Counted from the stretch's first letter, positions 37,668 through 46,478 are shown. The stretch is DNA of 64,000 nt from Pseudooceanicola nanhaiensis (GCF_020171315.1 NZ_JAIUZP010000001.1:124001-188000), one strand, 5' to 3'. Numbers and translations: made by a program. The notes: generated by a model not told the origin, from the letters alone.

Positions 37668-38264
37668 TCAGATGTCCTTGCGCGCCCTGAGCGCCGCGCT
37701 GATCGTCCCGTCGTCGAGGTAGTCGAGCTCGCCTCCGATCGGCACGCCCTGCGCCAGCGAGGTCAGCCGCACCCGGCCTTCCAGTTGGTCGGCGATGTAA
37801 TGTGCGGTGGTCTGGCCATCCACGGTGGCGTTCAGCGCGAGGATCACCTCGTTCACGCCCTCGTCGGCCACCCGGCGCACCAGTTTCGGGATGCCCAGCT
37901 CGTCTGGCCCCACCGCGTCCAGCGCGCTCAGCGTGCCGCCAAGGACGTGATACCGCCCCCGGAACACGCCTGAGCGTTCCATCGCCCAGAGGTCGGCCAC
38001 GTCCTCCACCACGCAAAGCTCGCCATTGGCGCGTTTCTCGCTCAGGCAGATGTCGCAGCGGTCGGCCGAGCCGAGGTTGCCGCAGACCACGCATTCCCGC
38101 ACCGTGCTGGCCACCCGAGCCATCTGGTCGGCCAGCGGGATCAACTGCAGGTCGCGCCGCGCGATGAGGTGCAGCACGGCCCGCCGGGCCGAGCGCGGCC
38201 CGAGCCCGGGCAGCCGCGCCATCATCTCGATCAGCGCGTCGATATCGGAGGTGGCCTCGGTCAA
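37668..38264 (-). CDS. recR: Recombination mediator RecR
   Basis: A 198-residue RecR, which with RecF/RecO loads RecA at gaps. The order is HhH region ([19 protein letters not shown]), zinc finger [16 protein letters not shown], then the Toprim domain with [15 protein letters not shown] and [18 protein letters not shown], ending [19 protein letters not shown]. Length is standard. It follows ybaB by 7 bases. In most bacteria dnaX is just upstream of ybaB-recR; here it is not. Confidence 0.97.
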   Translation of the reverse strand: MTEATSDIDALIEMMARLPGLGPRSARRAVLHLIARRDLQLIPLADQMARVASTVRECVVCGNLGSADRCDICLSEKRANGELCVVEDVADLWAMERSGVFRGRYHVLGGTLSALDAVGPDELGIPKLVRRVADEGVNEVILALNATVDGQTTAHYIADQLEGRVRLTSLAQGVPIGGELDYLDDGTISAALRARKDI

Positions 38265-38271
38265 GCGCGCC

Positions 38272-38616
38272 TCAGAACGGCATCTTCATGTCGGCCGGCA
38301 GGCCGAGGCCCTCGGTCAGCTTCGACATCTCGGCCTGCGACTTGTCCTGTGCCTTCTGCTGCGCGTCCTTGATCGCCGCGAGGATCAGGTCCTCGACCAC
38401 TTCCTTCTCGTCGGGGTTGAAGATCGACGGGTCGATGTCGAGCCCGGTCAGAACCCCCTTGGCGGTGCAACGCGCCTTCACGAGGCCCGCGCCGCTTTCG
38501 CCCTGCACTTCGAGCGTTTCCAGCTCTGCCTGCAGCTCGGTCACCTTCTGCTGCATTTCCTGCGCGGCCTTCATCATCTTGGCCATGTCGCCGATCTGTC
38601 CCAGACCCTTGAACAT
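38272..38616 (-). CDS. ybaB: YbaB/EbfC nucleoid-associated protein
   Basis: A 114-residue member of the YbaB/EbfC DNA-binding family: [25 protein letters not shown] is the classic N-terminal helix, followed by [42 protein letters not shown]. It acts as a dimer that binds DNA and is linked to recombination genes. GGGAGACAG precedes the ATG at 38616. Cotranscribed with recR. Confidence 0.96.
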   Translation of the reverse strand: MFKGLGQIGDMAKMMKAAQEMQQKVTELQAELETLEVQGESGAGLVKARCTAKGVLTGLDIDPSIFNPDEKEVVEDLILAAIKDAQQKAQDKSQAEMSKLTEGLGLPADMKMPF

Positions 38617-38690
38617 CGTTCTGTCTCCCAAAAGTGTCGGTTTGCCTTGCTAAACCATATCGGAAGCCGAAAGGCGATCCACAACCGCCT

Positions 38691-38751
38691 TCATCCACTG
38701 TTCCCAAGTATCCTCGGGGGGCACGGGGGGCAGACAGCCCCCCGCCTCTCC
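38691..38751 (-). repeat. Family C repeat, copy 3
   Basis: On the minus strand: GGGGGGCTGTCTGCCCCCC, then GTGCCCCCCGAGGATACTT and GGGAACAGTGGATGA. It shares the hairpin with the copies at 14541 and 53061 and the terminal ACAGTGGATGA with the copy at 30510. It begins 16 bases downstream of the guanine deaminase stop. Confidence 0.85.
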
Positions 38752-38767
38752 GCAAGGCGTGCGGCCC

Positions 38768-40057
38768 TCAGGTCGCGCGCCCGTTGATCCAGACCGCCCG
38801 CACCGCGCGGTCGTCGCCCATCATGATGGTCGGGAAGAGCGCCTCCCAGAGGTCGTCCGCCTCTGCCGCGCGCTGGGCGATGGCGGGGGTCGAGGCAAGG
38901 TCGAGCACCACGAGGTCGGCTTCCATCCCCGGCATCAGCCGTCCGATCCTGTCCTCCATCCTGAGCGCCCGGGCCGAACCGCCGGTGGCGAGCCAGATCA
39001 GATGCGCCGGGTGCAGCGCCTCGCCGCGCAGCTGCGCGATCTCGTAGGCCGCCGCCATGGTGCGCAGCATCGAGAAGGATGAGCCGCCGCCGGTGTCCGT
39101 CGCCAGCCCCACGCGCAGTCCCCAGGAGGCCAGTCCCATCGTGTCGAAGAGCCCCGAGCCGATGAAGGTGTTCGAGGTCGGGCAATGCACCAGCGAGGCA
39201 TCGACCTCCTTCAGCCGGTCGATCTCGCGCGCCTCCAGATGGATCGCGTGGCCGTAAAGCCCGCCGGGCCCCAGCAGTCCGTGGGCCTCGTAGGTGTCGA
39301 GGTAATCGCGCGCCGTGGGGAAGAGCTCCTTGACCCAGGCGATCTCGTCGGTCTGCTCGCTCAGGTGGGTCTGCATCAGGCACTCGGGGTGCTCGGCCCA
39401 GAGTGCGCCCATGGCCGACAGCTGCTCCGGCGTGGAGGTGGGCGAGAAGCGCGGCGTGATGGCGTAGGAAATCCGCCCGCGCCCGTGCCAGGTCTCCAGC
39501 AGGGCCTTGCTGTCGTCATAGGCCGATTGCGCCGTGTCGCGCAGCCCTTCGGGCGCGTTGCGGTCCATGCAGGTCTTGCCCGCCACGACGCGCTGCCCGC
39601 GGGCCTCGGCCTCGGCAAAGAAGGCCTCCACCGAGGCGGGATGGATGGTGCAGAAGCTGACCATCGTCGTGGTGCCATGGGCGGCGGTCAGGTCGAAGTA
39701 GCGTTTCGCGATCTCCGCCGCGTAGGCGGGATCGGCAAAGCGCATCTCTTCGGGGAAGGTATAGGTGTTGAGCCAGTCGATCAGCCGCTTGCCCCAAGAC
39801 GCAATCATCGCGGTCTGCGGGAAATGGGCATGGGCATCGATGAAGCCGGGCAGGATCAGCCCGTCGCCGTAATCGCGCAGCTCCGCCTCCGGGTGGGCCG
39901 CGCTCAGCTCGTCCGCGGGCCCGACAGAGCGGATCAGCCCGTCCTCGATCAGGACGCCGCCCCGGCTCTCGACCTGCGCCACCGCCTCCCAGCCCGCGGC
40001 GAAGGGATCGCCGTTCACGCTCAGCGTCTGGCCCAGCAGTAGTGTCATCTCGCCCAT
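38768..40057 (-). CDS. guaD: Guanine deaminase
   Basis: A 429-residue amidohydrolase converting guanine to xanthine. Zinc ligands: HAHF in LPGFIDAHAHFPQT near residue 73, QTHLSEQTDEI with the His-x-Ser-Glu pair, YGHAIHL and the Asp in LATDTGGGSSFSML. GFIDAHAHFPQTAMIASWG and HCPTSNTFIGSGLF are guanine deaminase signatures rather than those of dihydroorotase or cytosine deaminase. It is a purine salvage/catabolism gene standing alone. GGAGAGCGTGCC precedes the ATG at 40057. Confidence 0.93.
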   Translation of the reverse strand: MGEMTLLLGQTLSVNGDPFAAGWEAVAQVESRGGVLIEDGLIRSVGPADELSAAHPEAELRDYGDGLILPGFIDAHAHFPQTAMIASWGKRLIDWLNTYTFPEEMRFADPAYAAEIAKRYFDLTAAHGTTTMVSFCTIHPASVEAFFAEAEARGQRVVAGKTCMDRNAPEGLRDTAQSAYDDSKALLETWHGRGRISYAITPRFSPTSTPEQLSAMGALWAEHPECLMQTHLSEQTDEIAWVKELFPTARDYLDTYEAHGLLGPGGLYGHAIHLEAREIDRLKEVDASLVHCPTSNTFIGSGLFDTMGLASWGLRVGLATDTGGGSSFSMLRTMAAAYEIAQLRGEALHPAHLIWLATGGSARALRMEDRIGRLMPGMEADLVVLDLASTPAIAQRAAEADDLWEALFPTIMMGDDRAVRAVWINGRAT

Positions 40058-40257
40058 GGCACGCTCTCCGTTCTGAGGACATCGTTCCGATGCACCGTGG
40101 GGCAGGGTAGACGCTGCCGCCGTCCGGGTAAATCGCGGCGCTGCGTCAGGGCGCGCGCGGGGCGGCGGCGCGCGCAAATCCGCGGTGAAAACCCGCACCA
40201 AGCATTGTCTCGCCCGCTGTCTCCTCTATTCTCGGGACAAAGCAGAACGGGCAGGAC

Positions 40258-41742
40258 ATGAGCGACAGAAAAGACGACCAGACCCGCGAAGACGACCTGT
40301 CCAGCACCCGGCCCGAAGCGGGCGCGGACCCCGAGGTGCGTGCCGCCGAGGCGGCCGAGGCCATCGCGGACGTCGAGGACGACGAGGAGGAGACCCGGGC
40401 CTACGGGATCGACCGCAAGACCATCGCGGCCATCCTCTATGCCGTCGAGACCGGCGACCGCGAGGGCCTGACCGAACTGATGGAGCCGCTGCACGCGGCG
40501 GACATCGCCGACATCCTCGAACAGGTGAACGCCTACGACCGGCGCCGGATCGTCCTGCTCTATGACCGGGAACTGGACGGCGAGATCCTCTCGGAACTCG
40601 AGGAATCGATCCGCGAGGAAGTCATCCGGCTGATGAAGCCGGAGGTGCTGGCCGACGCGGTCCGGGAACTGGATTCGGACGACGTCGTCGACCTTCTCGA
40701 ATACCTCGAGGAGCCGCAGCAGGAGGCGATCCTCGACGCGCTCGACGACAGCGACCGGGTCGCCGTCGAACAGGCGCTGACCTATCCCGAGGAATCCGCC
40801 GGCCGCCTGATGCAGCGCGAGGTCGTGGCGGTGCCGGAATTCTGGTCCGTGGGCGAGGCGATCGACTACATGCGCGAGCGGGATGACCTGCCGGACCAGT
40901 TCTACCACGTCATCCTCGTCGATCCGCGGATGAAGCCGGTGGCCCATGTCCAGCTTGGCCGCCTGATGGCCGCGCCGCGGGCCTCGAAACTGGCCGATAT
41001 CACCGAGCCCTCCTTCCGCACGATCCCGGCGGAACAGGACGAGGGCGAGGTCGCCTATGCCTTCAACCAGTACCACCTGATCTCGGCCCCCGTGGTGGAC
41101 GGGGACGAACGCCTCGTGGGTGTGATCACCATCGACGATGCCATGATCGTGCTGGACGAGGAACACGAGGAGGACATCCTGCGCCTCGCCGGTGTGGGCG
41201 AGGAAAGCTCGCTCAACGACCGGGTGTTCCAGACGCTGAAGCAGCGCTTCCCCTGGCTGGCGGTGAACCTGGCCACGGCGATCGTCGCCTCGCTGGTGAT
41301 CTCGCTCTTCGAGGGAACGATCGCGCAGTTCGTGGCGCTGGCCGTGCTGATGCCCATCGTCGCCTCCATGGGCGGCAATGCCGGCACGCAGAGCCTGACC
41401 GTCGCGGTGCGCGCGATCGCCACCCGCGACCTCACCGGCTCCAACGTCTGGCGGGTGATCCGGCGGGAGGCGCTGGTGGGGCTGATGAACGGCCTCGCCT
41501 TTGCCGTGGTCATGGGGATCATCGGCATGGTCTGGTTCGGAGAGCCGAAGCTGGGCCTCGTCATCGCGCTGGCGATGGTGATCAACCTGCTGGTGGCCGG
41601 TCTGGCGGGCACGGTGGTGCCGGTCGTGCTGGAGAAATTCAAGGTGGACCCGGCGCTGGCCTCGGGCACCTTCGTGACGACCGTGACCGACGTGGTGGGC
41701 TTCTTTGCCTTCCTCGGTCTGGCCGGGATCATCCTGCTGTGA
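40258..41742 (+). CDS. mgtE: Magnesium transporter MgtE
   Basis: A 494-residue MgtE. The cytosolic N domain (LMEPLHAADIADILEQVNAYDRRRIVLLY) is followed by two CBS domains (about 155-275; MKPVAHVQLGRLMAAPRASKLADI, LVGVITIDDAMIVLDEEHEEDI) and five membrane helices from about 300, starting WLAVNLATAIVASLVISLFEG and including ALAVLMPIVASMGGNAGTQSLTVAVRAIA, the conserved pore helix. The first 45 residues are an acidic extension. Its stop overlaps the next gene's GTG by 4 bases. Confidence 0.96.
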   Translation: MSDRKDDQTREDDLSSTRPEAGADPEVRAAEAAEAIADVEDDEEETRAYGIDRKTIAAILYAVETGDREGLTELMEPLHAADIADILEQVNAYDRRRIVLLYDRELDGEILSELEESIREEVIRLMKPEVLADAVRELDSDDVVDLLEYLEEPQQEAILDALDDSDRVAVEQALTYPEESAGRLMQREVVAVPEFWSVGEAIDYMRERDDLPDQFYHVILVDPRMKPVAHVQLGRLMAAPRASKLADITEPSFRTIPAEQDEGEVAYAFNQYHLISAPVVDGDERLVGVITIDDAMIVLDEEHEEDILRLAGVGEESSLNDRVFQTLKQRFPWLAVNLATAIVASLVISLFEGTIAQFVALAVLMPIVASMGGNAGTQSLTVAVRAIATRDLTGSNVWRVIRREALVGLMNGLAFAVVMGIIGMVWFGEPKLGLVIALAMVINLLVAGLAGTVVPVVLEKFKVDPALASGTFVTTVTDVVGFFAFLGLAGIILL

Positions 41743-42296
41743 GCCTCGCAGAGGCCAAGGCAGCCGCGCGCAAGGCGGCCTTCGCCCGGCGCAAGGCGGC
41801 CCATGAGGCGGGTGGCGCGGGCCGGGCGGGCCACCTGTCACAGGTGCTGGCGGGCTATCGCGGCGTGCCGCTGGCGGGCTACATGCCTATCCGGTCCGAG
41901 ATATCGCCGCTGCCCGCCATGGCCGAGGCCGCGGCCCATGGCCCCGTCGGCGTGCCGGTGATCCGGGGCGAAGGCCAGCCGCTCGACTTCCACGCCTGGG
42001 AGCCGGAGGCAGAGATGATCGCAGGCCCCTTCGGCGCCATGGTGCCTGCCGATCCCGTGCCCGTGGACCCCGAGATCCTCATCGTACCGCTGGTGGCCTT
42101 CACCCGGGCGGGCGCCCGTCTGGGCTATGGCGGCGGCTTCTACGACCGCACGCTGGAACAGCTGCGGCAGCGCCACGGCGTGCTGGCCATCGGCTTTGCC
42201 TATGCCGCGCAGGAGACCGACGACCTGCCGATGGAGGCAACCGACCAGCGGCTCGATCTCATCGTGACGGAACAGGGTGTCATAGAGATACGTTAG
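41739..42296 (+). CDS. 5-formyltetrahydrofolate cyclo-ligase
   Basis: A 185-residue 5-FCL, which makes 5,10-methenyl-THF from 5-formyl-THF with ATP. The ILIVPLVAFTRAGARLGYGGGFYDRTL block holds the phosphate-binding glycines; the N-terminal basic helix KAAARKAAFARRKAAHEAG and VPVIRGEGQPLDFHAW are typical. The start is GTG at 41739 overlapping the mgtE stop (GTGA), so expression is coupled to mgtE. In this window it connects with folK and the glycine cleavage operon, which also feed the one-carbon pool. Confidence 0.93.
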   Translation: MSLAEAKAAARKAAFARRKAAHEAGGAGRAGHLSQVLAGYRGVPLAGYMPIRSEISPLPAMAEAAAHGPVGVPVIRGEGQPLDFHAWEPEAEMIAGPFGAMVPADPVPVDPEILIVPLVAFTRAGARLGYGGGFYDRTLEQLRQRHGVLAIGFAYAAQETDDLPMEATDQRLDLIVTEQGVIEIR

Positions 42297-42336
42297 ACCG
42301 CAGGAACCCGAACCGATCCGGAGGCACTACCACCCG

Positions 42337-43416
42337 ATGCGCGTCTTCAACTGCACCTGCGGCAACCCGCTCTTCTTCGACAACGTCACCTGCACCGCCT
42401 GCGGGCGCTGGGTCGGCTGGTGCCCCTGCTGCGCGGGGATCTCCTCGCTGGAGGCGCTGGGCGAAGACCGCTGGCGCTGCACCACCTGCGACAGCACGTT
42501 GCTGAGCTGCGCAAATTACGCGGACGAAGGGATCTGCAACCGGATGATCCCCGAGGCGCCGGGCCCGGGCCTGTGCGACTGCTGCGCGCTGAACGAGACG
42601 ATTCCGGACCTGAGCGTCGAGGGCAACCGCGCCCGTTGGGCCCGTCTGGAGGCGGCCAAGCGGCGGCTGATCTATGCGCTCGACCGGCTGGGCCTGCCAT
42701 GGGGCGGGGCAGAGAGCGGGCTGGAGCCGCCGCTGAGCTTCTCCTTCATGGGCGACACGCTGAAGGGGGACGAGGTCTGGCGTTCCGCCGGGCCGGAAGA
42801 GCGCGTCTATACCGGCCACGCGGGCGGCCATATCATCATCAACATCGCCGAGGCCGATGACGCCGAACGCGCGCGCCTCCGCGTCGATCTGGGAGAGGCG
42901 CACCGTACCCTGATCGGCCATTTCCGCCACGAGGTCGGCCACTACTACTGGGACCTGCTGATCAAGGGACAGGACGAGGCCGCCTTTGCCGCGCTCTTCG
43001 GCGATCCGAACGAGGATTACGCCGCCGCGATGGAGCGCCATTACGCTGAAGGCCCGCCGCCTGACTGGCAGCAGCGCTACATCAGCGCCTATGCCACGAT
43101 GCACGCCTGGGAGGACTGGGCTGAGACATGGGCGCTCTACCTCGACATTGCCAGCGTGCTGGACACGGCGGGGGCGCTTGGCGTGACGCTGGGCCCGCCC
43201 GCCGACACGGCGGAGGCGATGGTACGCCGGTACCAGTCTCTCGGGCTGATCCTGAACGAGTTGAACCGGGAGATGGGGTTGCTCGATTTCGTCCCGGAAG
43301 TGATCAATCAGCCGGTGATCGAGAAGCTGGAATACGTCCATGGCGTGATTTCACGCGCCGCGCACGCCCGCGCACAGGCCCGAACACAGGCGGGCGATTC
43401 GCGCCTCGCGGTCTGA
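42337..43416 (+). CDS. Zinc-ribbon putative metallopeptidase (DUF2248/Peptidase_Mx type)
   Basis: A 359-residue protein in two parts. Residues 1-85 hold 14 cysteines in zinc-ribbon-like CxC and CxxC groups (C6, C8, C19, C22, C29, C31, C32, C48, C51 and others). Residues 185-300 carry a metallopeptidase motif HEVGHYYWD (H198, E199, H202) with a conserved downstream HAWEDWAETWALYLDI that could give a third ligand. No signal peptide, so it acts in the cytoplasm. The family is uncharacterised; substrate unknown. 40 bases after the 5-FCL gene, possibly in the same transcript. Confidence 0.85.
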   Translation: MRVFNCTCGNPLFFDNVTCTACGRWVGWCPCCAGISSLEALGEDRWRCTTCDSTLLSCANYADEGICNRMIPEAPGPGLCDCCALNETIPDLSVEGNRARWARLEAAKRRLIYALDRLGLPWGGAESGLEPPLSFSFMGDTLKGDEVWRSAGPEERVYTGHAGGHIIINIAEADDAERARLRVDLGEAHRTLIGHFRHEVGHYYWDLLIKGQDEAAFAALFGDPNEDYAAAMERHYAEGPPPDWQQRYISAYATMHAWEDWAETWALYLDIASVLDTAGALGVTLGPPADTAEAMVRRYQSLGLILNELNREMGLLDFVPEVINQPVIEKLEYVHGVISRAAHARAQARTQAGDSRLAV

Positions 43417-43470
43417 GGTCGCCACATTTGCGCCACAATTAAGTCCAGATGTTGCCGCAAAGCGCGAAAT

Positions 43471-43497
43471 CGAATGCATGCCGTCGTCATGCATTCG
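43471..43497. promoter_or_regulatory. Perfect 10-base inverted repeat
   Basis: CGAATGCATG-ccgtcgt-CATGCATTCG. It lies 55 bases after the metallopeptidase stop. With no T-tract it is a weak terminator candidate; operator or processing site are alternatives. Confidence 0.5.
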
Positions 43498-43541
43498 GCA
43501 TCCCCTGCGCGTTTTCAGCGGGTTGGGCACAACCCCTTCGT

Positions 43542-43562
43542 GTGCCGTCGTTGCGGCGGCAC
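43542..43562. promoter_or_regulatory. Second hairpin downstream of the metallopeptidase gene
   Basis: GTGCCG-N9-CGGCAC, extended imperfectly by flanking CGT/GCG pairs. It may help end the metallopeptidase transcript; the following TAAGGCCCAACTTTG has only short T-runs. Confidence 0.35.
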
Positions 43563-43764
43563 GCGGGAATAAGGCCCAACTTTGTCAGGATTTAGGTACA
43601 TCTTAGACGCATATTATTCGAAAATAAATCTTGATTTTTGAATATATGTTTCCACTCCCGAAATCCATTGTCGCCGTTTTCGCAGTGGCGCGCGGCCCCG
43701 ATCCGGCCCCCTGAATAGGGTCAGGCAGCGTGTTTTGCAGCCCGGCCCGGAGGAGGGCCAGTGA

Positions 43765-43783
43765 CCCCGGATCGTTTCCGGGG
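43765..43783 (+). promoter_or_regulatory. Leader hairpin of the repeat-protein gene
   Basis: CCCCGGA-tcgtt-TCCGGGG, a perfect 7-base stem 12 bases before the AGGAG ribosome site. It could stabilise the mRNA or tune translation start. Confidence 0.5.
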
Positions 43784-43809
43784 AGGGTAACGAGTAGGAG
43801 CAATTTCCG

Positions 43810-44961
43810 ATGTTTAAGCTATTCAAATCTGTCCTGACGACGGACCACGACTCGGACACCGACGGGTCCGGGCTGGGCGGTCTGCTGGAGGAAGGCGGCC
43901 TCGTCGACGACCTGCTGGGCGACGGTGGTGTCGTCGACGACCTTCTCAACGATGACGAGACCGAGGACCATTCCCGCACCGATGGCGCCGATGACGACCT
44001 TCTTGGTGAAGGCGGCATCCTCGACGAACTGGCCGGGGACGGGGGCATTCTGGACGAATTCCTCACCGGCGATGACAAGCCGGATTATTCCGAAACCGAC
44101 GGCGTGGTGGACGGGCTGCTGGGAGAGAGCGGCACCGTGGATGAACTGCTGGGCGACGGCGGCACGGTCGACAACCTGCTGACCGGCGACCGTCATGCGG
44201 ATCATTCCGACACCGACGGCGTGGTGGATGGCCTGCTGGGCGATGGCGGCACTGTCGATGAGCTGATCGGCGACGGCGGGACACTGGATGATGTCCTGCA
44301 TGGCGACAGCCACGTGGACTACGGCGAAAAGGACGGCCTCGTGAACGACCTCGCCGACGAGGACGGTCTCGTGGACGATCTGCTGGGCGACGGCGGCGTG
44401 GCGGACGCGCTGCTCAACGGCGATCACGAGGGCGACGGGACCGAGACCTCGGGCCTTGTGGACGGGCTGCTGGACGAAGGCGGCATCGTCGATGAACTGG
44501 CGGGCGACGGCGGCGTGGTGGACGAATTCCTCACCGGCGACGACGAGGCCGACGGCTCGCGCACCTACGACCTGGCCGAAAGCCTCGTGGGGGAGGGCGG
44601 CATCGCCGACGAACTTCTGGGCGATGGCGGCACGGTCGATGACCTGCTGACCGGCGACAACCACCCCGACAACACCCGAACGGACGACCTCGTGGATGAC
44701 CTCACCGGGGAGGGCGGGCTTGTCGATGAACTCGCCGGTGACGGTGGCCTGGTGGACGACCTGCTGACCGGCGACGATGACCCGGATTACAGCGAGACCG
44801 ACGGCGTGGTGGACGATCTCCTTGGCGACGGCGGGGCGGTGGATGAGCTGCTCGGACCGGGGGGGCTGCTGTCCACAGGTCTGCTGGATGACGAATACGG
44901 CCATGACGAGGTGGAATGGTGCGAGGAGGAACCGGAGGAGGATTTCTGCGACTTCCTCTGA
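43810..44961 (+). CDS. Acidic decapeptide-repeat protein, function unknown
   Basis: A 383-residue protein I do not recognise. After MFKLFKSVLTT, residues 12 to about 360 are nine tandem repeats, one of 41 and the rest of 39 residues. Each repeat is a 9-residue Asp-rich linker (TGDDxPDYSET-like) plus three decapeptides of the form GDGGxVDELL. Asp, Gly and Leu dominate and Lys/Arg are rare, so the protein is strongly acidic and may bind divalent ions. No signal peptide or membrane helix. The C-terminus WCEEEPEEDFCDFL is acidic and then hydrophobic, loosely like a type I secretion tail. ATG has AGGAG 9 bases upstream; the gene is monocistronic. Confidence 0.8.
   Translation: MFKLFKSVLTTDHDSDTDGSGLGGLLEEGGLVDDLLGDGGVVDDLLNDDETEDHSRTDGADDDLLGEGGILDELAGDGGILDEFLTGDDKPDYSETDGVVDGLLGESGTVDELLGDGGTVDNLLTGDRHADHSDTDGVVDGLLGDGGTVDELIGDGGTLDDVLHGDSHVDYGEKDGLVNDLADEDGLVDDLLGDGGVADALLNGDHEGDGTETSGLVDGLLDEGGIVDELAGDGGVVDEFLTGDDEADGSRTYDLAESLVGEGGIADELLGDGGTVDDLLTGDNHPDNTRTDDLVDDLTGEGGLVDELAGDGGLVDDLLTGDDDPDYSETDGVVDDLLGDGGAVDELLGPGGLLSTGLLDDEYGHDEVEWCEEEPEEDFCDFL
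43843..44889 (+). repeat. Nine tandem 117-base coding repeats
   Basis: The repeats start at codons 12, 53, 92, 131, 170, 209, 248, 287 and 326. The DNA copies differ at many third positions and in the linkers, so they are old duplications rather than a recent expansion. The most alike pair is repeats 3 and 4. Confidence 0.9.
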
Positions 44962-45008
44962 TTTGAGCCTCCCGGGCGGGGGCCGCCCCCACGGCCGCCC
45001 GCCCACAG

Positions 45009-45042
45009 CGCGGGGCCTGCACGCCGCAGGCCCCGCGTCTTT
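45009..45042 (+). terminator. Terminator of the repeat-protein gene
   Basis: CGCGGGGCCTGC-acgcc-GCAGGCCCCGCG is a perfect 12-base stem followed by TCTTT, 48 bases after the repeat-protein stop and before gltX. Confidence 0.88.
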
Positions 45043-45104
45043 CATTGGCCGGAATGGACAATTGCCGCATTTCGTGACAAAGCGCGCGCAACAGGAGTTT
45101 GTCC

Positions 45105-46430
45105 ATGACCACCACACGTTTCGCCCCTTCGCCCACCGGCCACATCCACGTGGGCAACCTGCGCACCGCCCTGTTCAACTGGCTGATCGCCCGGAAGTCC
45201 GGCGGCACCTTCATCCTGCGGATCGACGACACCGACGCCGAACGCTCGAAGGAAGAATATGTCGACGGCATCAAGCGCGACCTCGAATGGCTGGGCCTGA
45301 CCTGGGACCGCGAGGAGCGCCAGTCGCTGCGGCTGGACCGCTACGCCGAGGCTGCCGACAAGCTGCGCGGGATGGAGCGGTTCTATGAATGCTTCGAAAC
45401 GCCGGTCGAACTGGACCTGAAGCGCAAGAAACAGCTGAACATGGGCAAGCCGCCGGTCTATGACCGCGCCGCGCTGTCGCTGTCTCAGGCCGACAAGGAC
45501 AAGCTGCGCGACGAGCGCGGCCAGGGCCACTGGCGCTTCCTGCTCAAGCAGGAGCGGATCGAGTGGACCGATGGCATCCTCGGCGACATTTCCATCGACG
45601 CGGCCTCCGTCTCTGACCCGGTGTTGATCCGCGGCGACGGTCAGGTGCTCTATACCCTCGCCTCCGTGGTGGATGACGTGGAGATGGGCGTGACATCGAT
45701 CGTGCGCGGCTCGGACCACGTGACCAACACCGCGACGCAAATCCAGATCATCGAGGCCCTCGGCGGCACCGCGCCCGCCTTTGCCCACCATTCGCTGCTG
45801 ACCGGCCCGTCGGGCGAGGCACTGTCGAAACGCCTCGGCGCGCTGTCGATCCGCGACCTGCGCGCCCGTGGTGTCGAGCCGATGGCCCTGCTGTCGCTGA
45901 TGGCGCGGATCGGGTCGTCGCAGCCGGTGGAGCTGCGCGACAGCCCCGAGGACCTGCTGGAAGGCTTCGACCTGACGCATTTCGGCGCGGCGCCCACCAA
46001 GTTCGACGAGAACGACCTCTTCCCGCTGACGGCGCATATCCTGCAGCAGAAGTCCTTCGACGAGGTGAAGGACCGCGTGCTGGCCACCGGCGTCCCCGCC
46101 GACAAGGCCGAGCAGTTCTGGACCGTCGTGCGCGACAACATCACCGTGCTGGACGACATGGACGCCTGGTGGACGCTCTTCGCGGAAGGGGCGGAGCCCG
46201 ACATCGCGGAAGAGGACAAGGACTTCATCGCCGAGGCGATGACCCTGCTGCCGCCGCCGCCCTACGACACCGAGACCTGGGGCAAGTTCACCGCCGAGGT
46301 GAAGGAAAAGACCGGCCGCAAGGGCAAGGGGCTCTTCATGCCGCTGCGCAAGGCCCTGACCGGTCAGGCCCACGGGCCGGACATGTCCGCCGTGCTGCCG
46401 CTGCTGCAGAATGTGAAGGCCAAGGGCTGA
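45105..46430 (+). CDS. gltX: Glutamyl-tRNA synthetase
   Basis: A 441-residue class I synthetase. The HIGH-type motif is FAPSPTGHIHVGN at residues 6-18 and the KMSKS counterpart is LSKR at 240-243 (EALSKRLGALSI). FILRIDDTDAERS and GSDHVTNTATQIQIIEALG are typical. Alphaproteobacteria often carry two GluRS genes, one for tRNA-Gln; which this is cannot be told by eye. ATG at 45105 is preferred, with AGGAG at 45093-45097; a TTG 6 bases earlier is in frame. Confidence 0.95.
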   Translation: MTTTRFAPSPTGHIHVGNLRTALFNWLIARKSGGTFILRIDDTDAERSKEEYVDGIKRDLEWLGLTWDREERQSLRLDRYAEAADKLRGMERFYECFETPVELDLKRKKQLNMGKPPVYDRAALSLSQADKDKLRDERGQGHWRFLLKQERIEWTDGILGDISIDAASVSDPVLIRGDGQVLYTLASVVDDVEMGVTSIVRGSDHVTNTATQIQIIEALGGTAPAFAHHSLLTGPSGEALSKRLGALSIRDLRARGVEPMALLSLMARIGSSQPVELRDSPEDLLEGFDLTHFGAAPTKFDENDLFPLTAHILQQKSFDEVKDRVLATGVPADKAEQFWTVVRDNITVLDDMDAWWTLFAEGAEPDIAEEDKDFIAEAMTLLPPPPYDTETWGKFTAEVKEKTGRKGKGLFMPLRKALTGQAHGPDMSAVLPLLQNVKAKG

Positions 46431-46451
46431 GAGGCTCCGGATTTGAGGAAG

Positions 46452-46478
46452 AGGCGCGGGGCATCCTGCGCCTTTTTT
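46452..46478 (+). terminator. Terminator of gltX
   Basis: AGGCGC...GCGCCT stem with a 10-base loop (inner GG/CC pairs possible) followed by TTTTT, 22 bases after the gltX stop. Confidence 0.85.

Larger units (their letters stand above)
43417..43809. other. 393-base AT-richer upstream region of the repeat-protein gene
   Basis: No gene. This is the least GC-rich intergenic stretch in the window, especially about 43585-43660. It holds three hairpins listed separately and must contain the promoter of the repeat-protein gene. The AGGAG ribosome site is at 43796-43800. Confidence 0.6.

Noticed and set aside
43843-44889. RTX (GGxGxDxUx) calcium-binding repeats in the acidic repeat protein
   Set aside because: The period is 10 and 39 residues, not 9, and the GGxGxD order does not occur. 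It is acidic and Gly-rich but not RTX.
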